DNA of 64,000 bases from contig CM019822.1 in the NCBI GenBank assembly GCA_009763385.1, positions 14,713,950 through 14,777,949 of the forward strand. Reading direction: 5' to 3'. The notes under the pieces are model-generated. The model was not told where the DNA came from. It saw only the letters and a list, made by a program, of their open reading frames with translations, and ran no database searches. Origin of the DNA: Coix lacryma-jobi var. lacryma-jobi (Eukaryota; Streptophyta; Magnoliopsida; Poales; Poaceae). The position numbers and the translations under genes are program-made. Within the stretch, counting starts at the first letter, position 1. The number at the start of each line of letters is the position of its first letter. Below are positions 10,894-21,051 of the stretch, piece by piece.

Positions 10894-12351
10894 TCAATCT
10901 TCGTCCACCTCTGTGAAGCTTTCTTGGGAATCTGCCCCAACTTTACCCTTTTCCGCTACTTTTTCTGGTTTAAGTGTCAACCTAGTGACGCTAGGACCGA
11001 AGTAGTCGGAGGGGCTAGTCTTTAGGTTAGGCAGGAGGTAGCTAATCAGTATGTGACTGTCGAGTTGTCGGATACTGGAAAGGACTGGGCTGCCGGGTGG
11101 TTTTACATGGGTAACCCACCCCCAGCTCTTCGTCGCCATGATGGATGGCCACCTCAAAAGTGTCGCGAGTGGAAGGAGAAGCTTACGGTTGAAGAACTCG
11201 GAGTTATCCAACCTCTCCTTATGATGATAGATGCCTTAATAATCGATGGATTAATGGGATTCAACATTGTGCAAGACTTTGTTGCCCGACGCATCCACCC
11301 TCTTCAGCAGCGAGCAAACTTTGGATTCGAGTTCTTGGGGAAGAATGACCCGAGTCGCCACGCTGTTGATCAGTTATCAAATTATGAAATCTTGTGGATG
11401 GTGAACCGGCTGCTTAAGAGCCATGAACACTTAGCTCCTATTATGACGACCTTTTCCACCATTAATCCTCCTCCTCCGGTAAGTAACTGAACTATCTTGT
11501 CGTCAGTCTTCTAAATAGATATCCTTCTGACTTAAGTATCTGTTTCTCCGTTATAGGGGCAAGGAAGAGAGAACAATGATTGTCCTCCCCTGCCTCCACC
11601 AACACAAGAAGGCGGAGGCATAGCCTTGGAGGGTCCTATCCGGAGTGAGGACTTGCTCAATAAACAAAGCTCTTCTGCTGATCTTGATTGGCTTGACTCG
11701 GATTCCACTGATTCTGATGTCGTGCTCATAGACCCTGAAGCAGAGAGCAGTCGGAAGAGGTCGCCGACTCCACATCTAGAAGCCGGAGGACACATCCAGA
11801 AGAAGGCTCACACTGGTAATCGCCGTGCTTGTCGTAAAGTTCTTTTGTCACAAGAATTGTCTGATAAGCACTACAAGCCGGGTGCTCCTGGTAAGGGAAA
11901 ACCCGAGTACTTTGTAGTCCTTTCACTTGTTGATAATCACTTGTCTTATATGTGGTATTATATCAGATACCGGAGCAGAGCAAGGTACTTCAGGTAGCGC
12001 GGTTGCTGAGGATACTTCTGCTTCAGACCCGCCGCTACTTTTAAAGTTACCAAAGCCTTTAAAGCTCGTGAAGTAAGTTATGTCTTCATACTATGTGAAA
12101 ACTCAAAAACTTCGGGTATTGACACTGGTACTCATCTGTTTGTAGGAAAGTAAAACCGGCTGCGGCAACTTCGCGCGCCGTCCCTGATCCTCAGACGGTA
12201 GAGGAGTCGGAGCCGCTGGCCAAGAACGATTCCAACGTTCCGCCTACCTTCAGTCAGGTAGATGTGCTGCCTGACTCTTCTCTGTCTGAGGCTCAGCTTG
12301 ATGCCGCTCCTGACGCGGGTACTCTTCCACTGCCTCAGGTTGGATGGCCAT
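10894..12351 (+). pseudogene. PF04195-like accessory gene (antisense ORF of R1), exons 1p-4p
   Basis: The translated segment opens FVHLCEAFLGICPNF and continues through GWFYMGNPPPALRR, matching the grass family named 'putative gypsy-type transposon' (PF04195). Four exon pieces join in frame with GT-AG introns: 10894-11478, 11557-11890, 11967-12072 and 12146-12351. The 5' end is cut off by Sirevirus A. An in-frame TAG at 11023-11025 stands where CAG is expected from the context. Exon 4 is split at 12351 by element D and resumes exactly at 35057. The gene is antisense to the R1 gag; antisense extra ORFs near the 3' end are known in Tat/Retand elements. Its biochemical function is not known to me. 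Confidence 0.75.
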
Positions 12352-13901
12352 TGTTGACGGAAGTTATAGCATGTTTTACCTTACCAAAATACCGTCAACA
12401 AGCCTCGGTTTCAAGGAAGTATAGCATATCATATGAGCATATTTATCACAAATAAGTTTCACTTGTACTCTTAGCTGTGAACATGTAGGAGATGCCAAAA
12501 TGAACAAAATGAGGCCAGGTGGGCCCACCAAGGGGTCGGCCGACCCCACCTTGGTGGCCACCTCGGCAAGGTGACATGGCACGATCCAAGAGAAGCATGC
12601 TCAGGCCAATATCATCCCTTGGATCAAACATGTGCTTTTACTCAATGGTGCAAGATGAGAAGCACATGGATTCATGGGTCCACACCGAAACCAAATGCAA
12701 CCAACTTCACGAGACTTGCTCCATGACATGTGGGGTCACCAAGGGAGAAAAGATGGTGGGCCAGCCCTGTCATAGGGGGGCGGCTGATCCCCCCTTGGTG
12801 GGCCCTGGCTACACTGTTCAGCCTGGTGACATCAGCATCTTCTAGAAGCAAAGTGGTGGGCCCACCTGTCATTGGCTGGGGTCGGCCGACCCTGGGGTGA
12901 ATCCCATCCAAAGTCGGTTGCTTGCACATGTTTCACACGTGAACAATATCCTGGCCATCCATCCATGACGGTTACTATGGTGGTTTGATCCAATGGCCAA
13001 GGAAGGAGAGCACGCGGATCGCTGACGTGGCACCGGAGTAGCCGCTACTCCACCTCCAAGCTATAAATACCCCCCTAGAGCTCTTCATTTACATGCATCC
13101 AAGGAGAGAAAGCCTACTTAGTAGCTTTAGTGTTAGAAGAGAGGGAGGGAGTGAGGAGTTCCACGGAGGAGTCCCGGCCTGTCGGGAATCTTCTCCAAGG
13201 TGCGCCTCAGCGGATGCGATTCTTCTTGTAAGTGTTACATCTGAGTCCTTCTAGTATTTAATATTCTGGTCTGGTTATTTAAGTTTACAGTTCTTTTACT
13301 TGGCACATTGCTTTACTTTATTGAAGTGCTCTAGGCCTAATAAGCTTAGCTTTAGAGTAGTAAGATTAGTGTAGACGTGGTGTCTAGGCTATATCTTGCT
13401 AGTGTGGACTTCTTGTCGCACTTGTGTAGACGCCTGGTGGTAGAGTGACAGACACAACCAGTGCTTGGAGTTCCTCTCAAGTGTTGTAGGCAAGTTGAAA
13501 ATAATAGTTGGGTAGCAGCATTGCCGCCTCAGTAGTTGTTAGGTGAAAAACCTTTTAATCAACTACTGTTTCGTCCTTCGCCCCCAGTAAGGAATGAGGT
13601 GGTAAACCTCAGTACTCTTAGAAAACCAGAAACCAGATATTGATATTAGGAAGACCTCTCTATCCCAGTTATCATATACCCTTTGATCATCCTTTGACGA
13701 CCCTACTTCTAGTTAATCCACTTCACGTTCCCTGTGGAAATACGATACCTGGAATACTCCTGGTGAAAAGCTACGATTGACTACCGTGCGCTTGCGGTAT
13801 ATCCATTTGCCACTTCTGGTGTCAACAAGCATCTCTGGTGCCGCTGCCGGGGATTAGGCTCCATAGTCTAGTTCTAGTGGTTGCATTAAGAAGTGTCAAC
13901 A
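12352..13901 (+). repeat. 5' LTR of element D
   Basis: Near-identical to 33500-35051. It has three GGGGTCGGCCGACCCC-type palindromes (near 12535, 12778 and 12885), the first embedded in a longer stem CCACCAAGG...CCTTGGTGG. The TATA box CTATAAATAC is at 13061. The last 74 bases contain a degenerate second primer-binding site (near 13835-13853) preceded by GTGTCAACA, the same string that ends the LTR. Confidence 0.92.
13062..13069 (+). promoter_or_regulatory. Putative LTR TATA box (element D)
   Basis: TATAAATA in CCAAGCTATAAATACCCCC. The same box is at 34211 in the 3' LTR, and a matching one (GGCTATAAATACCCCC on the minus strand) is in the E LTR near 55427. Confidence 0.7.
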
Positions 13902-13909
13902 AGCTTTTC

Positions 13910-13926
13910 TGGCGCCGTCGCCGGGG
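13910..13926 (+). other. Primer-binding site, tRNA-Asp type (element D)
   Basis: TGGCGCCGTCGCCGGGG is one base from the complement of the plant tRNA-Asp 3' end and is the usual site of Athila elements. Confidence 0.8.
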
Positions 13927-14003
13927 AACGGTAGCTGTGTTAGCTAGAACAAAGTCGTTAAAGTTATCGTAGTTTGATTAGAACTTTTATTTCATAAATC
14001 AAT

Positions 14004-14740
14004 ATGGATCAAACAACCCTTTTTGACTACACTGCTCCATCGGGCGCTGAGTTGGAGCCGCCTAGTTCATCTCATGCCATTTTGGCAGTTTGCTATGAGC
14101 TTCGCCCCAGCCTCATAGCGATGGTTCAGGAGAATCCCTTTTCAGGAGAAGTAGATGAGAATCCTTATACCCACCTACGTGATTTCGAACAACTTTGTTC
14201 GTGTATTCACATCAAGGGATGAGGCGAGTCACTCTTAAGTGGAAGCTATTTCCGTTCTCGTTAACAGGAAAAGCTAGACGCTGGTATACTCGCTACGTTG
14301 GTAGTGTGAACGGAGAATGGGAGAAACTGCAAGCCATGTTCTGCTTAACGTACTTTCCCATATCCCGCGTAGCTCGTCTTCGTAGAGATGTGCTAAACTT
14401 CAAACAAGACGAGAAGGAATCTCTAGGTGCGGCCTGGGCACGACTTACAGACTTAGCATCCTCTGGCCCAGATTTAGCTATAACCGAGCCAACCCTTATG
14501 CAACATTTCTATCTCGGTCTTAGCCAAAACTCCGCACAATTCCTTGATTTAGCCTCTAAAGGAGCTTTCCTCCATTTACCCATTAGTGAAGGTAAGGAAG
14601 TCCTTGCGACCATTCTCAAGAACACCCCCTACACCGATGACCATGGTGAAACTCTAGAGGAAGATCAAACTCCTAGGGACGAACCCATGACAGCCGAAAC
14701 TCCTTTACCTATACCTCAAGCTGTCAGACCTGAACCATAA
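14004..14740 (+). pseudogene. gag: Gag of element D (Athila-type), frameshifted
   Basis: ATG at 14004. The first part (YELRPSLIAMVQENPFSG, HLRDFEQLC) and the second (WKLFPFSLTGKARRWY, LNFKQDEKESLGAAWARL, LMQHFYLGL) are the conserved Athila/Ty3 retrotrans_gag blocks. A single-base shift near 14218 separates the frames and a TAA ends the second at 14740. A Pro/Glu/Thr-rich linker follows. No zinc knuckle is visible, as is usual for this lineage. Confidence 0.82.
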
Positions 14741-14884
14741 CCACCTACTCCTCCAAAGGAAGAAGTAATTCATCCTTTGGATTATCCTCTAAATATCGAG
14801 ACAAATCTCTTCGCCGATTATGGCAATGTCTCGAAACAACCTGTCTAGAAGAGATCCACAGCCCGTAGAGCTCCTAATAACCAC

Positions 14885-15933
14885 ATGCCAACCCAGTTTG
14901 AGGCAAGTTACCTTAAGGCGACTGCCCAGGAGCTCATGTCTATTATGAGCAACGAATGGTTCTGGGAGACTGAAGCATCTTTAGATGTCGTTAAGCTTCT
15001 GTCCTGTTTCACATCCATACCATGTGCCATCAACAAGACGGCTGTAGATTCTCTCTATGATCCCGCTGTAGGAGTAAATTTAATGTCTAAATCATTGATG
15101 TTAACAATCCTAGGTGAGGAACCACTAAACCCGACCAATAAATTCCTTAAGCTTCCTTCTGGAAGATTGGTCGAGAGTTGCGGGATTGCACAGAATATTT
15201 CTATCACAATTAACAAGGTTAGCTTCCTCGCAAACTTCTATGTCTTTGACATAGATGAGGTCGACTTGTTAATTGGGCACCCACTCATGAGATTCATTGA
15301 GGGATTTCATGAAGGGAGCCTTAAGGGTCACCTTGGGAAGGATCTAGATCTTTCAGTTCCTTTTGCCGGCTCCGTTAATTCGATAGCCGAACCAAAACCC
15401 GAGGCTGATCCAATAGAGGAGGTGATGTCGGTATCTTCACTAGAAACTTCCCAACCCGATCTAGAAGAAGACGCCCATGACTTTATCCAAGAAGAAGACA
15501 CTGACTTAGATGAACCGTTAGACTTGGATGAGTCTGAACCTCCACCAAAACCCTCTATAGAGCTTAAGCCACTTCCTTCTGGGCTTAAGTATACCTTCCT
15601 TAATGGTGATAGAGAGACTCCCGCGATCATTAGTGATCGACTTACAACGGAAGAAGTTTCTAAACTCATCACCATCCTAGAAAAACACCGACCTGTCTTA
15701 GGATATTCGTTGCAAGATCTCAAGGGAATTAGTCCCGCTCTTTGCACACATCGCATTCCGATCGAACCCGATGCTACACCTTCTAGAGAGCCACAAAGGA
15801 GGCTCAATAATGCGATGAGAGAAGTAGTAAAGAAGGAGGTCTTGAAGCTCTTGCACGTGGGCATAATCTACCCTGTTCCAAACAGCGAGTGGGTCAGCCC
15901 CATCCAAGTAGTTCCTAAGAAAGGAGGGATGAC
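14885..15933 (+). pseudogene. pol: Protease region and RT start of element D
   Basis: One open frame of about 350 codons covers a retropepsin-like fold: a hydrophobic strand, YDPAVGVNLMSKSL at the active-site position, and DEVDLLIGHPLM as the flap/second strand. The usual D-S/T-G triad is not present. An acidic linker (15430-15560) leads to the RT N-terminus with HRIPIEPDATPSREPQRR and SEWVSPIQVVPKKGGMT. The frame is cut here by chromovirus F; it resumes at 30037 with VVKNQNNELIPQR. Confidence 0.82.
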
Positions 15934-18900
15934 TGTGACACCCTAGTGTCAAGCACTGCATTAGGCACTGCAATTATATACTAAGAAAGCATAAGCAATG
16001 CGTTGCATCATTTCATGTGTATGAGAGTGCTTTTGTCTTTTGTTTATTTATTTGGATTTGGATTTCTATTGGACTTGATGATCTAAGTGGATTTCTGTTT
16101 TGGCAAAGAGTTTTATAAAATAGAGAACATTGAGTAGAGTGCTTTTCATGTTGGAGTTTTGACCTAGTTCAAAATAGTTTCTTAAATAAAAATAAGTCAA
16201 ACAAAATGGTTTATATTTCAAAATTGGCTTTGTTTATGTGGAGGATTTAAAAATGGTTTTCAGAAAAGTGTCCTATATATGAAAGTTGTAGAGAAAATTA
16301 TTTTGAGCAACTTTTTATTTGGGTCAAAACCTAGTTTGGAGTTTTGAAACAGTTTTGAGTGGTCAAACTTGGAAAATATTTGGAAAAAGATACGAGAAAA
16401 AGGAATTTTTCCCGCGCCACCTTTCGGCCCATCTGGCCTTTCGGCCCAACCGCGCCCCGCTCCGCTCGCCCGCGCAGCGCCGGCCCAGCTTCGCCCGCGC
16501 AGCGCCGGCCCACTCCGCGCCGCGCAGCACCGGCCCAATCCCGCTCGCCCGCGCAGCGCGCCGGCCCAGCTTCACCCGCGCAGCGCAAGCCACTCCGCGC
16601 CGGCAGCACCGGCCCAACCCGCAACGCCGCGCAGTAGATTTTCTGTGTTTGCTTTGGAAATTCATGTATGAAATAATATAATGTTTCTGTTCATGGAACT
16701 TTCTTGATAAGCATAAAATATGAATTAGAATCTGGGAAAATATGAATAGAGTTTTGCACCTTTTCCAGTAGGGTTGTAGTTCAAGTGGTTTATATTGCAG
16801 TAGATTTGTTTATTTTGTGTAGGCTTGTATGTTTATGCTCTGCCAGCAGTATTCCTACAGTAGGATGTGTATGAGTAGAAAAAGCCAGGAAAATCATGAA
16901 ATCTGCTGTTTGACACTTTTTGAGTGAGGAGCTAGTTCAAAGCACCTTTTGGGCAGTTTGCTTGTCATTTTTATATCTGCAGTTTTGTATTATTTTTGGC
17001 TGAAATTTGTTCAGTGGAGTCCAGCAACTGTTGTTTGCCTTCTGGAATTTTCATGGATTTTTCTGAGTCCCGAAAAGTGCACTTGCAGTTCAAACATAAG
17101 TTTCTTTTGAATTATTAAATAAGAAAAAGGTGAATAAATGGATTTTGTTTTATGAATTAAATAAGTATTTACCTCAATGTCAAAAGTGGTTCAACAAGTT
17201 GGGTTTGTTGGTTTGCAAGAAATGCTCTTTTCATACCACACATCTTGCACCCGCATTGTAATTATTTATTAATCATCGCATGCAATAGGATCGACCCCTC
17301 CGGAGCCCGACCAGGAGCCAGAGACAAACGCCGAGCAGCAGATCCCGGAGCTCCAGCAAGCCGAGGAAGCCGACCCCGCCTGCGACACTAACTTGCCCGA
17401 GTGTCCCTACCACGAGGCCTCGGTCTTCACCCAAGGCAAGCCCCGGAGCATATTAAGCCTCTTATCTTTTGCAAATTAAATTACTTGAGTCCTTTTATAT
17501 TGTGATGCATTAGGTTAGGAGTTGGAATGAATCCTACTTGCTGCATTACCATTCCTTGGTTATTGATTAATATCTACCTTGTTATCCTGTTACTTATTTA
17601 TAATGTAGAATTGCTTAGTTGCTTAATAAAAGTGGTAGTTAAGATGTTTCTGTAATACCCTGATGGGTAGTTACCGGATCACGGTTGGCTATATTTGCTA
17701 TCGTGGAAAAAAAACTGGAGTAGTAATGAAATACGGTCAACCGGGAGGCAAGGCACAAGTTTGGAAACTTGGGGCAGTCCATCCGTTGGATCGTGTAGGT
17801 TTGTATCGATGTTGGCCCTCGTTCATTTTTGAACGCGCCCTTTTACTTAGGGATACGTCGGTGCCGTAATCATCGACCCCAAAGCCGGTTAGAAGCTGTT
17901 CGGGCCGGTCTCAACCCGTGTCGTGCCCTCTAGTATGGAAATTGCGATCTGCCGCGTGAGGCCATCGCCAGGTTCCAATTGGGCGGTCCGTGCTGTGAGC
18001 CGCGACGATTACCACCACGAACAAGCATCGAGCGGTTGCCCAATGCATGGACCCGACGGGGAAAGTGTGGGCTGGTATTAAAGGTCTTTCACCAGCTGGT
18101 TTGGAATTCGATTCGAGTCGCCGTCTCCCCCGGTTAGTGGGAAACTATGGCGAGCTTCACCACGATACAACTCCATGTGATGATTTAAGGTTCAACTAAA
18201 ATGTGGATAAGTCAACTGGATATGGTTATATTATTGATTGATAGATTCAAGTGAGTGCTCTAGTACAGGTGAAAAACCTAGAATTAGTAAGGAATAGGTC
18301 TAAAAATGGCAGCTCATCATTATCATCAATTACCTCTTATCTAAAATTGAGCTTTTCGCAACTAAAAGATCCCGCTCCACCCAAAAGACCTTGCATACCC
18401 TTGGAGTCTTTATTTTCAGTTGGACGGGTAAGTCTAGCTGAGTACATTCCCGTACTCAGGGTTTATCCCGTTGTTGCAGATGGCCAGGTCTACTTCGGCT
18501 ATTGTAAGCACTGCCTCTACCCAGTGGAAGGTGATGAGGAGTAGGCCCAGGGCAGGGTCGTCCAGAAGCTCCCTTTTTCTTTTGCTGGTCTGAGACTGTT
18601 GGTGGCACATTATCTTAAAAAGGAGGAGTGAGTCGTGTTGATGGGTTTTATCAAACAATGTTTATTTGGACCACACGTGTGGTGGTCGTGTTTTAAACTA
18701 CTTCAGCTTCGCACTTTTAAATTCAGTATTGTAATAACTCCGTTTTAAATTCGCACTCTGATATTTTAAATTCGGTTTCTTTTCGCTATGATGTATCTTT
18801 ACGAATGTAATCCTTGAACGATGCGATCCTGTATGATGTATGGTGTTAGAAATCCTTCGAGATTTCGGACTACCGGGGTTATATGGGTTCAAGTATCAGT

Positions 18901-18964
18901 CGAAGTCAGACGGATTTGGCTAAGATAATACTTGAGCTCTTATAATCAGGACGGTTCCGCCACA
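15934..18964 (+). repeat. 5' LTR of F (3.03 kb, carries a 1.5 kb internal deletion)
   Basis: It aligns with the 3' LTR at both ends, but about 1.5 kb (roughly 26130-27690 of the 3' copy) is missing at 16620-16640. A GC-rich stretch at 16430-16635 holds about seven short repeats of GCGCAGCGCCGGCCCA. The lost part is the CpG-rich block most likely to hold the promoter and transcription start. Confidence 0.9.
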
Positions 18965-18966
18965 GC

Positions 18967-18982
18967 TGGTATCAGAGCATGG
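18967..18982 (+). other. Primer-binding site, tRNA-iMet (chromovirus F)
   Basis: TGGTATCAGAGCATGG, an exact plant initiator-Met complement, two bases after the LTR end. Confidence 0.93.
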
Positions 18983-19558
18983 TTCAAGTGATTACCTCCG
19001 TATAGAGCTATTTTCGAACTAAATGGGTATTTCAAAACTATTTTCAAAACTATTTTCGATTACTAAGTGTGCCCAGTCTCGTCCTTAAGCCCTATACTAG
19101 GATTCAGGTGGCTTAACTGCTAACAGGGTTCAGGGTTTTGCTTCATGCTGGATCTTTATTTGCTGGTCCATTCTCGGGGAAAAGAGAATGCGTCGATCGC
19201 GAAAACATGCATAAAATGATTTTGTGAGATATGAGAGCATGACCGTCCAACCGTCGGTCTAGGTGAGAGTTCTTATACCAAGTATGTGCGAGCTCCACGC
19301 GGACACATACGAGGGTATCAATGTTTTCAAGGGTGTTTTCTATGTTGGTGCATGGTGTTTAGTGTTGGCTTCTATGTATTTTGCGCATATTGGCCAATAC
19401 TCAATTGTTTTATCATTGGGAATTGCTTTGGGCTGAAATGAATCTTCTGCAGGTACACTAACTGTGCGACGAGTAGAACGTGTAGATAACGCATGAGAGA
19501 TCGTTCTTGCCACCACTAGAACGTTAGGACTTACGAGTCGTTATTAGTGAGTGAGAAC

Positions 19559-19696
19559 GTAAGTACGATCATGCATCATGTTTAATTCTTGCATTTACAT
19601 TACCTCCCCTTAAATAAAAGTTGTCTCCTTTATATAAAAATTTGCCAACTTAATATCCGTCTCACGAGAGTTCGAAACCCCTTTTTGTTTCCACAG
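19559..19696 (+). other. Probable leader intron ending at the H3-tail ORF start
   Basis: The strong donor GTAAGT at 19559 and acceptor TTTCCACAG at 19688-19696 bound 138 bases rich in T and A, with a CTTAAT branch-like site. The acceptor abuts the ATG at 19697. Upstream alternative donors are AG|GTGAGA at 19263 and AG|GTACAC near 19450. There is no transcript evidence in the window. Confidence 0.5.
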
Positions 19697-20728
19697 ATGG
19701 CCCGGACTAAGCTGACCGCTCGCAAGGCCACCGGAGGCAGAGGAGTTCCGCGTCACCGCTTGGCCACCAAGCTGACCCGGAAGACGTTCTTGTCCTACTT
19801 CGGCTTGCCGACTATCCTTTGGAGGATTCTGCAGGCCGTGGGCTATGAGGAAGGACAGGAGCCCAGGTACTCGTGGCAGAAGGAGATCTACGGGCAGGAT
19901 TCCTTGGTCATGGTGGAGATCAAGGTCAAAGCCTTGCCTGCCAAGCCCCACTGGACAGGGTGGACAGAGATCACCAGAGGCACCTGTGCCAAGGATGGAG
20001 CCAACAGGGCAGCATACCTAGTGCTGAAGGATATCATCGCCCGCTTCCCCGCCGACCTGGCAAGTGCGATGGCAGGAGTGTTTCCCCGTGGATCACTTTT
20101 CCCATTGCGCTGGAAGCAGACTTCGGAGTCAGTCTTGACAGGGAGCCCAGAGGAGAGGTTCTACTGTGAGACGCCTGCGATGAGCGCCACCGGAGCTTTG
20201 TTGGGTGTATGTGAGAGTTTGGAGCACACTCTCGGGAGCGTGTCCTTCACCCTCACAGCCACCTACCAGAGCAAGAGGAAGCTTCAAGAGGACTTCGACG
20301 CTGAGGTTGCTCGTCTGCAGGAGAGGATTCAGCAGCTCACTCTGGAGCGTGACGACGCCCGCACCACAGCAGCAGCACAGTCCACTGCCAGGACAGTTGC
20401 AGAGCAGATGTACCTGACTACCGCTCTTCAGAGGGATGAGGCCCGCACCGCGCTCGACCAGCTCAGAGAGGGAGCCCACCTGTTGATACAGCAGATCCAC
20501 GGACAGCAGGCCTACATCGACCAGCTCCACGAGGCCGTCCATCAGATGCATCACGCCGCACAGGAGGCCGCCGCCCCAGCCGCTGCCGAGGTTCCCGCCG
20601 CCGAGGCCCAGGATCCCCAGGACGGAGAGGTCCTTGGTCCCGACGCCCCTCTGGAGGAGGATCACGCTGACGAGCCGATGATCGACGTCGACGCAGAGGA
20701 CGCCGCATCCGCTGCTGGAGACCCCTGA
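19697..20728 (+). CDS. Extra ORF of chromovirus F: histone H3-tail-like N-terminus plus coiled coil, 343 aa
   Basis: Seen: residues 1-30 align with the histone H3 tail at 20 of 29 H3 positions with one inserted Val. The blocks MARTK, TARK, TGG, PR, LATK and RK are kept, so K4, K9, K23 and K27 are present; S10 is Ala, K14 is Arg, S28 is Thr. Residues 31-185 look globular, with a strand-strand-helix stretch (about 55-117) faintly like a dsRNA-binding fold. Residues 188-290 are Gln/Glu/Arg/Ala-rich coiled coil; 291-343 are Ala/Pro then strongly acidic. There is no histone fold. Known: Met-Ala starts lose Met, which would expose A1-R2-T3-K4 as in H3. The ATG is chosen because a splice acceptor abuts it; in-frame codons upstream use no ATG. 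The ORF is intact although gag-pol around it is broken. Function is unknown; mimicry of H3 is inference. Confidence 0.85.
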   Translation: MARTKLTARKATGGRGVPRHRLATKLTRKTFLSYFGLPTILWRILQAVGYEEGQEPRYSWQKEIYGQDSLVMVEIKVKALPAKPHWTGWTEITRGTCAKDGANRAAYLVLKDIIARFPADLASAMAGVFPRGSLFPLRWKQTSESVLTGSPEERFYCETPAMSATGALLGVCESLEHTLGSVSFTLTATYQSKRKLQEDFDAEVARLQERIQQLTLERDDARTTAAAQSTARTVAEQMYLTTALQRDEARTALDQLREGAHLLIQQIHGQQAYIDQLHEAVHQMHHAAQEAAAPAAAEVPAAEAQDPQDGEVLGPDAPLEEDHADEPMIDVDAEDAASAAGDP

Positions 20729-21051
20729 GCGCTAGTTGTTAGGGATCGTTTTCTTTTGTATAGCTTGAGCTTGCTCGCTAAGTGATGTAAACGCCCTAAA
20801 CATGTGCTGGTTTTATGTTCAAATGTTTGATGGCATGTAAGCTTTTGGACAAAGTCCGGACTTCGATCCGGCATCTTTTATGGAAATCCGTCGTTTGCAT
20901 GTCTAATTTCGAGCGATTATTTTGTGATGTTGTATGGAAATGAGTAATTATACTTGGTCGTGTGCTAAATTTCCGAATTATGTACAGCGCAGTATTATTT
21001 TCATGATCAATGTAACATCACCTAATGATTGCTTATTAATGGGATATGCAG
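20729..21051 (+). other. Spacer between extra ORF and gag, with second splice acceptor
   Basis: Non-coding and AT-rich. It ends CCTAATGATTGCTTATTAAT followed by GGGATATGCAG, a branch-like site and acceptor, directly before the gag ATG at 21052. Skipping from the leader donor to this acceptor would remove the extra ORF. Confidence 0.5.

Noticed and set aside
13902..13926. tRNA genes at the primer-binding sites
   Set aside because: Only the 3'-end complement of a tRNA is present at each site. No cloverleaf or pol III boxes seen.
19746..20050. A confident dsRNA-binding domain in the extra ORF
   Set aside because: The strand-strand-helix pattern with Ala-rich helix is suggestive only, and key basic residues are not clear. 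Mentioned as a faint resemblance; profile search or structure prediction needed.
20463..20708. Arg-rich minus-strand frame antisense to the H3-tail ORF
   Set aside because: Shadow of a GC-rich Ala/Asp/Glu coding stretch on the plus strand.
19697..20728. A true histone H3 gene
   Set aside because: Only the tail matches; there is no histone fold after residue 30, and the length is 343 against about 136 residues. Treated as tail mimicry.
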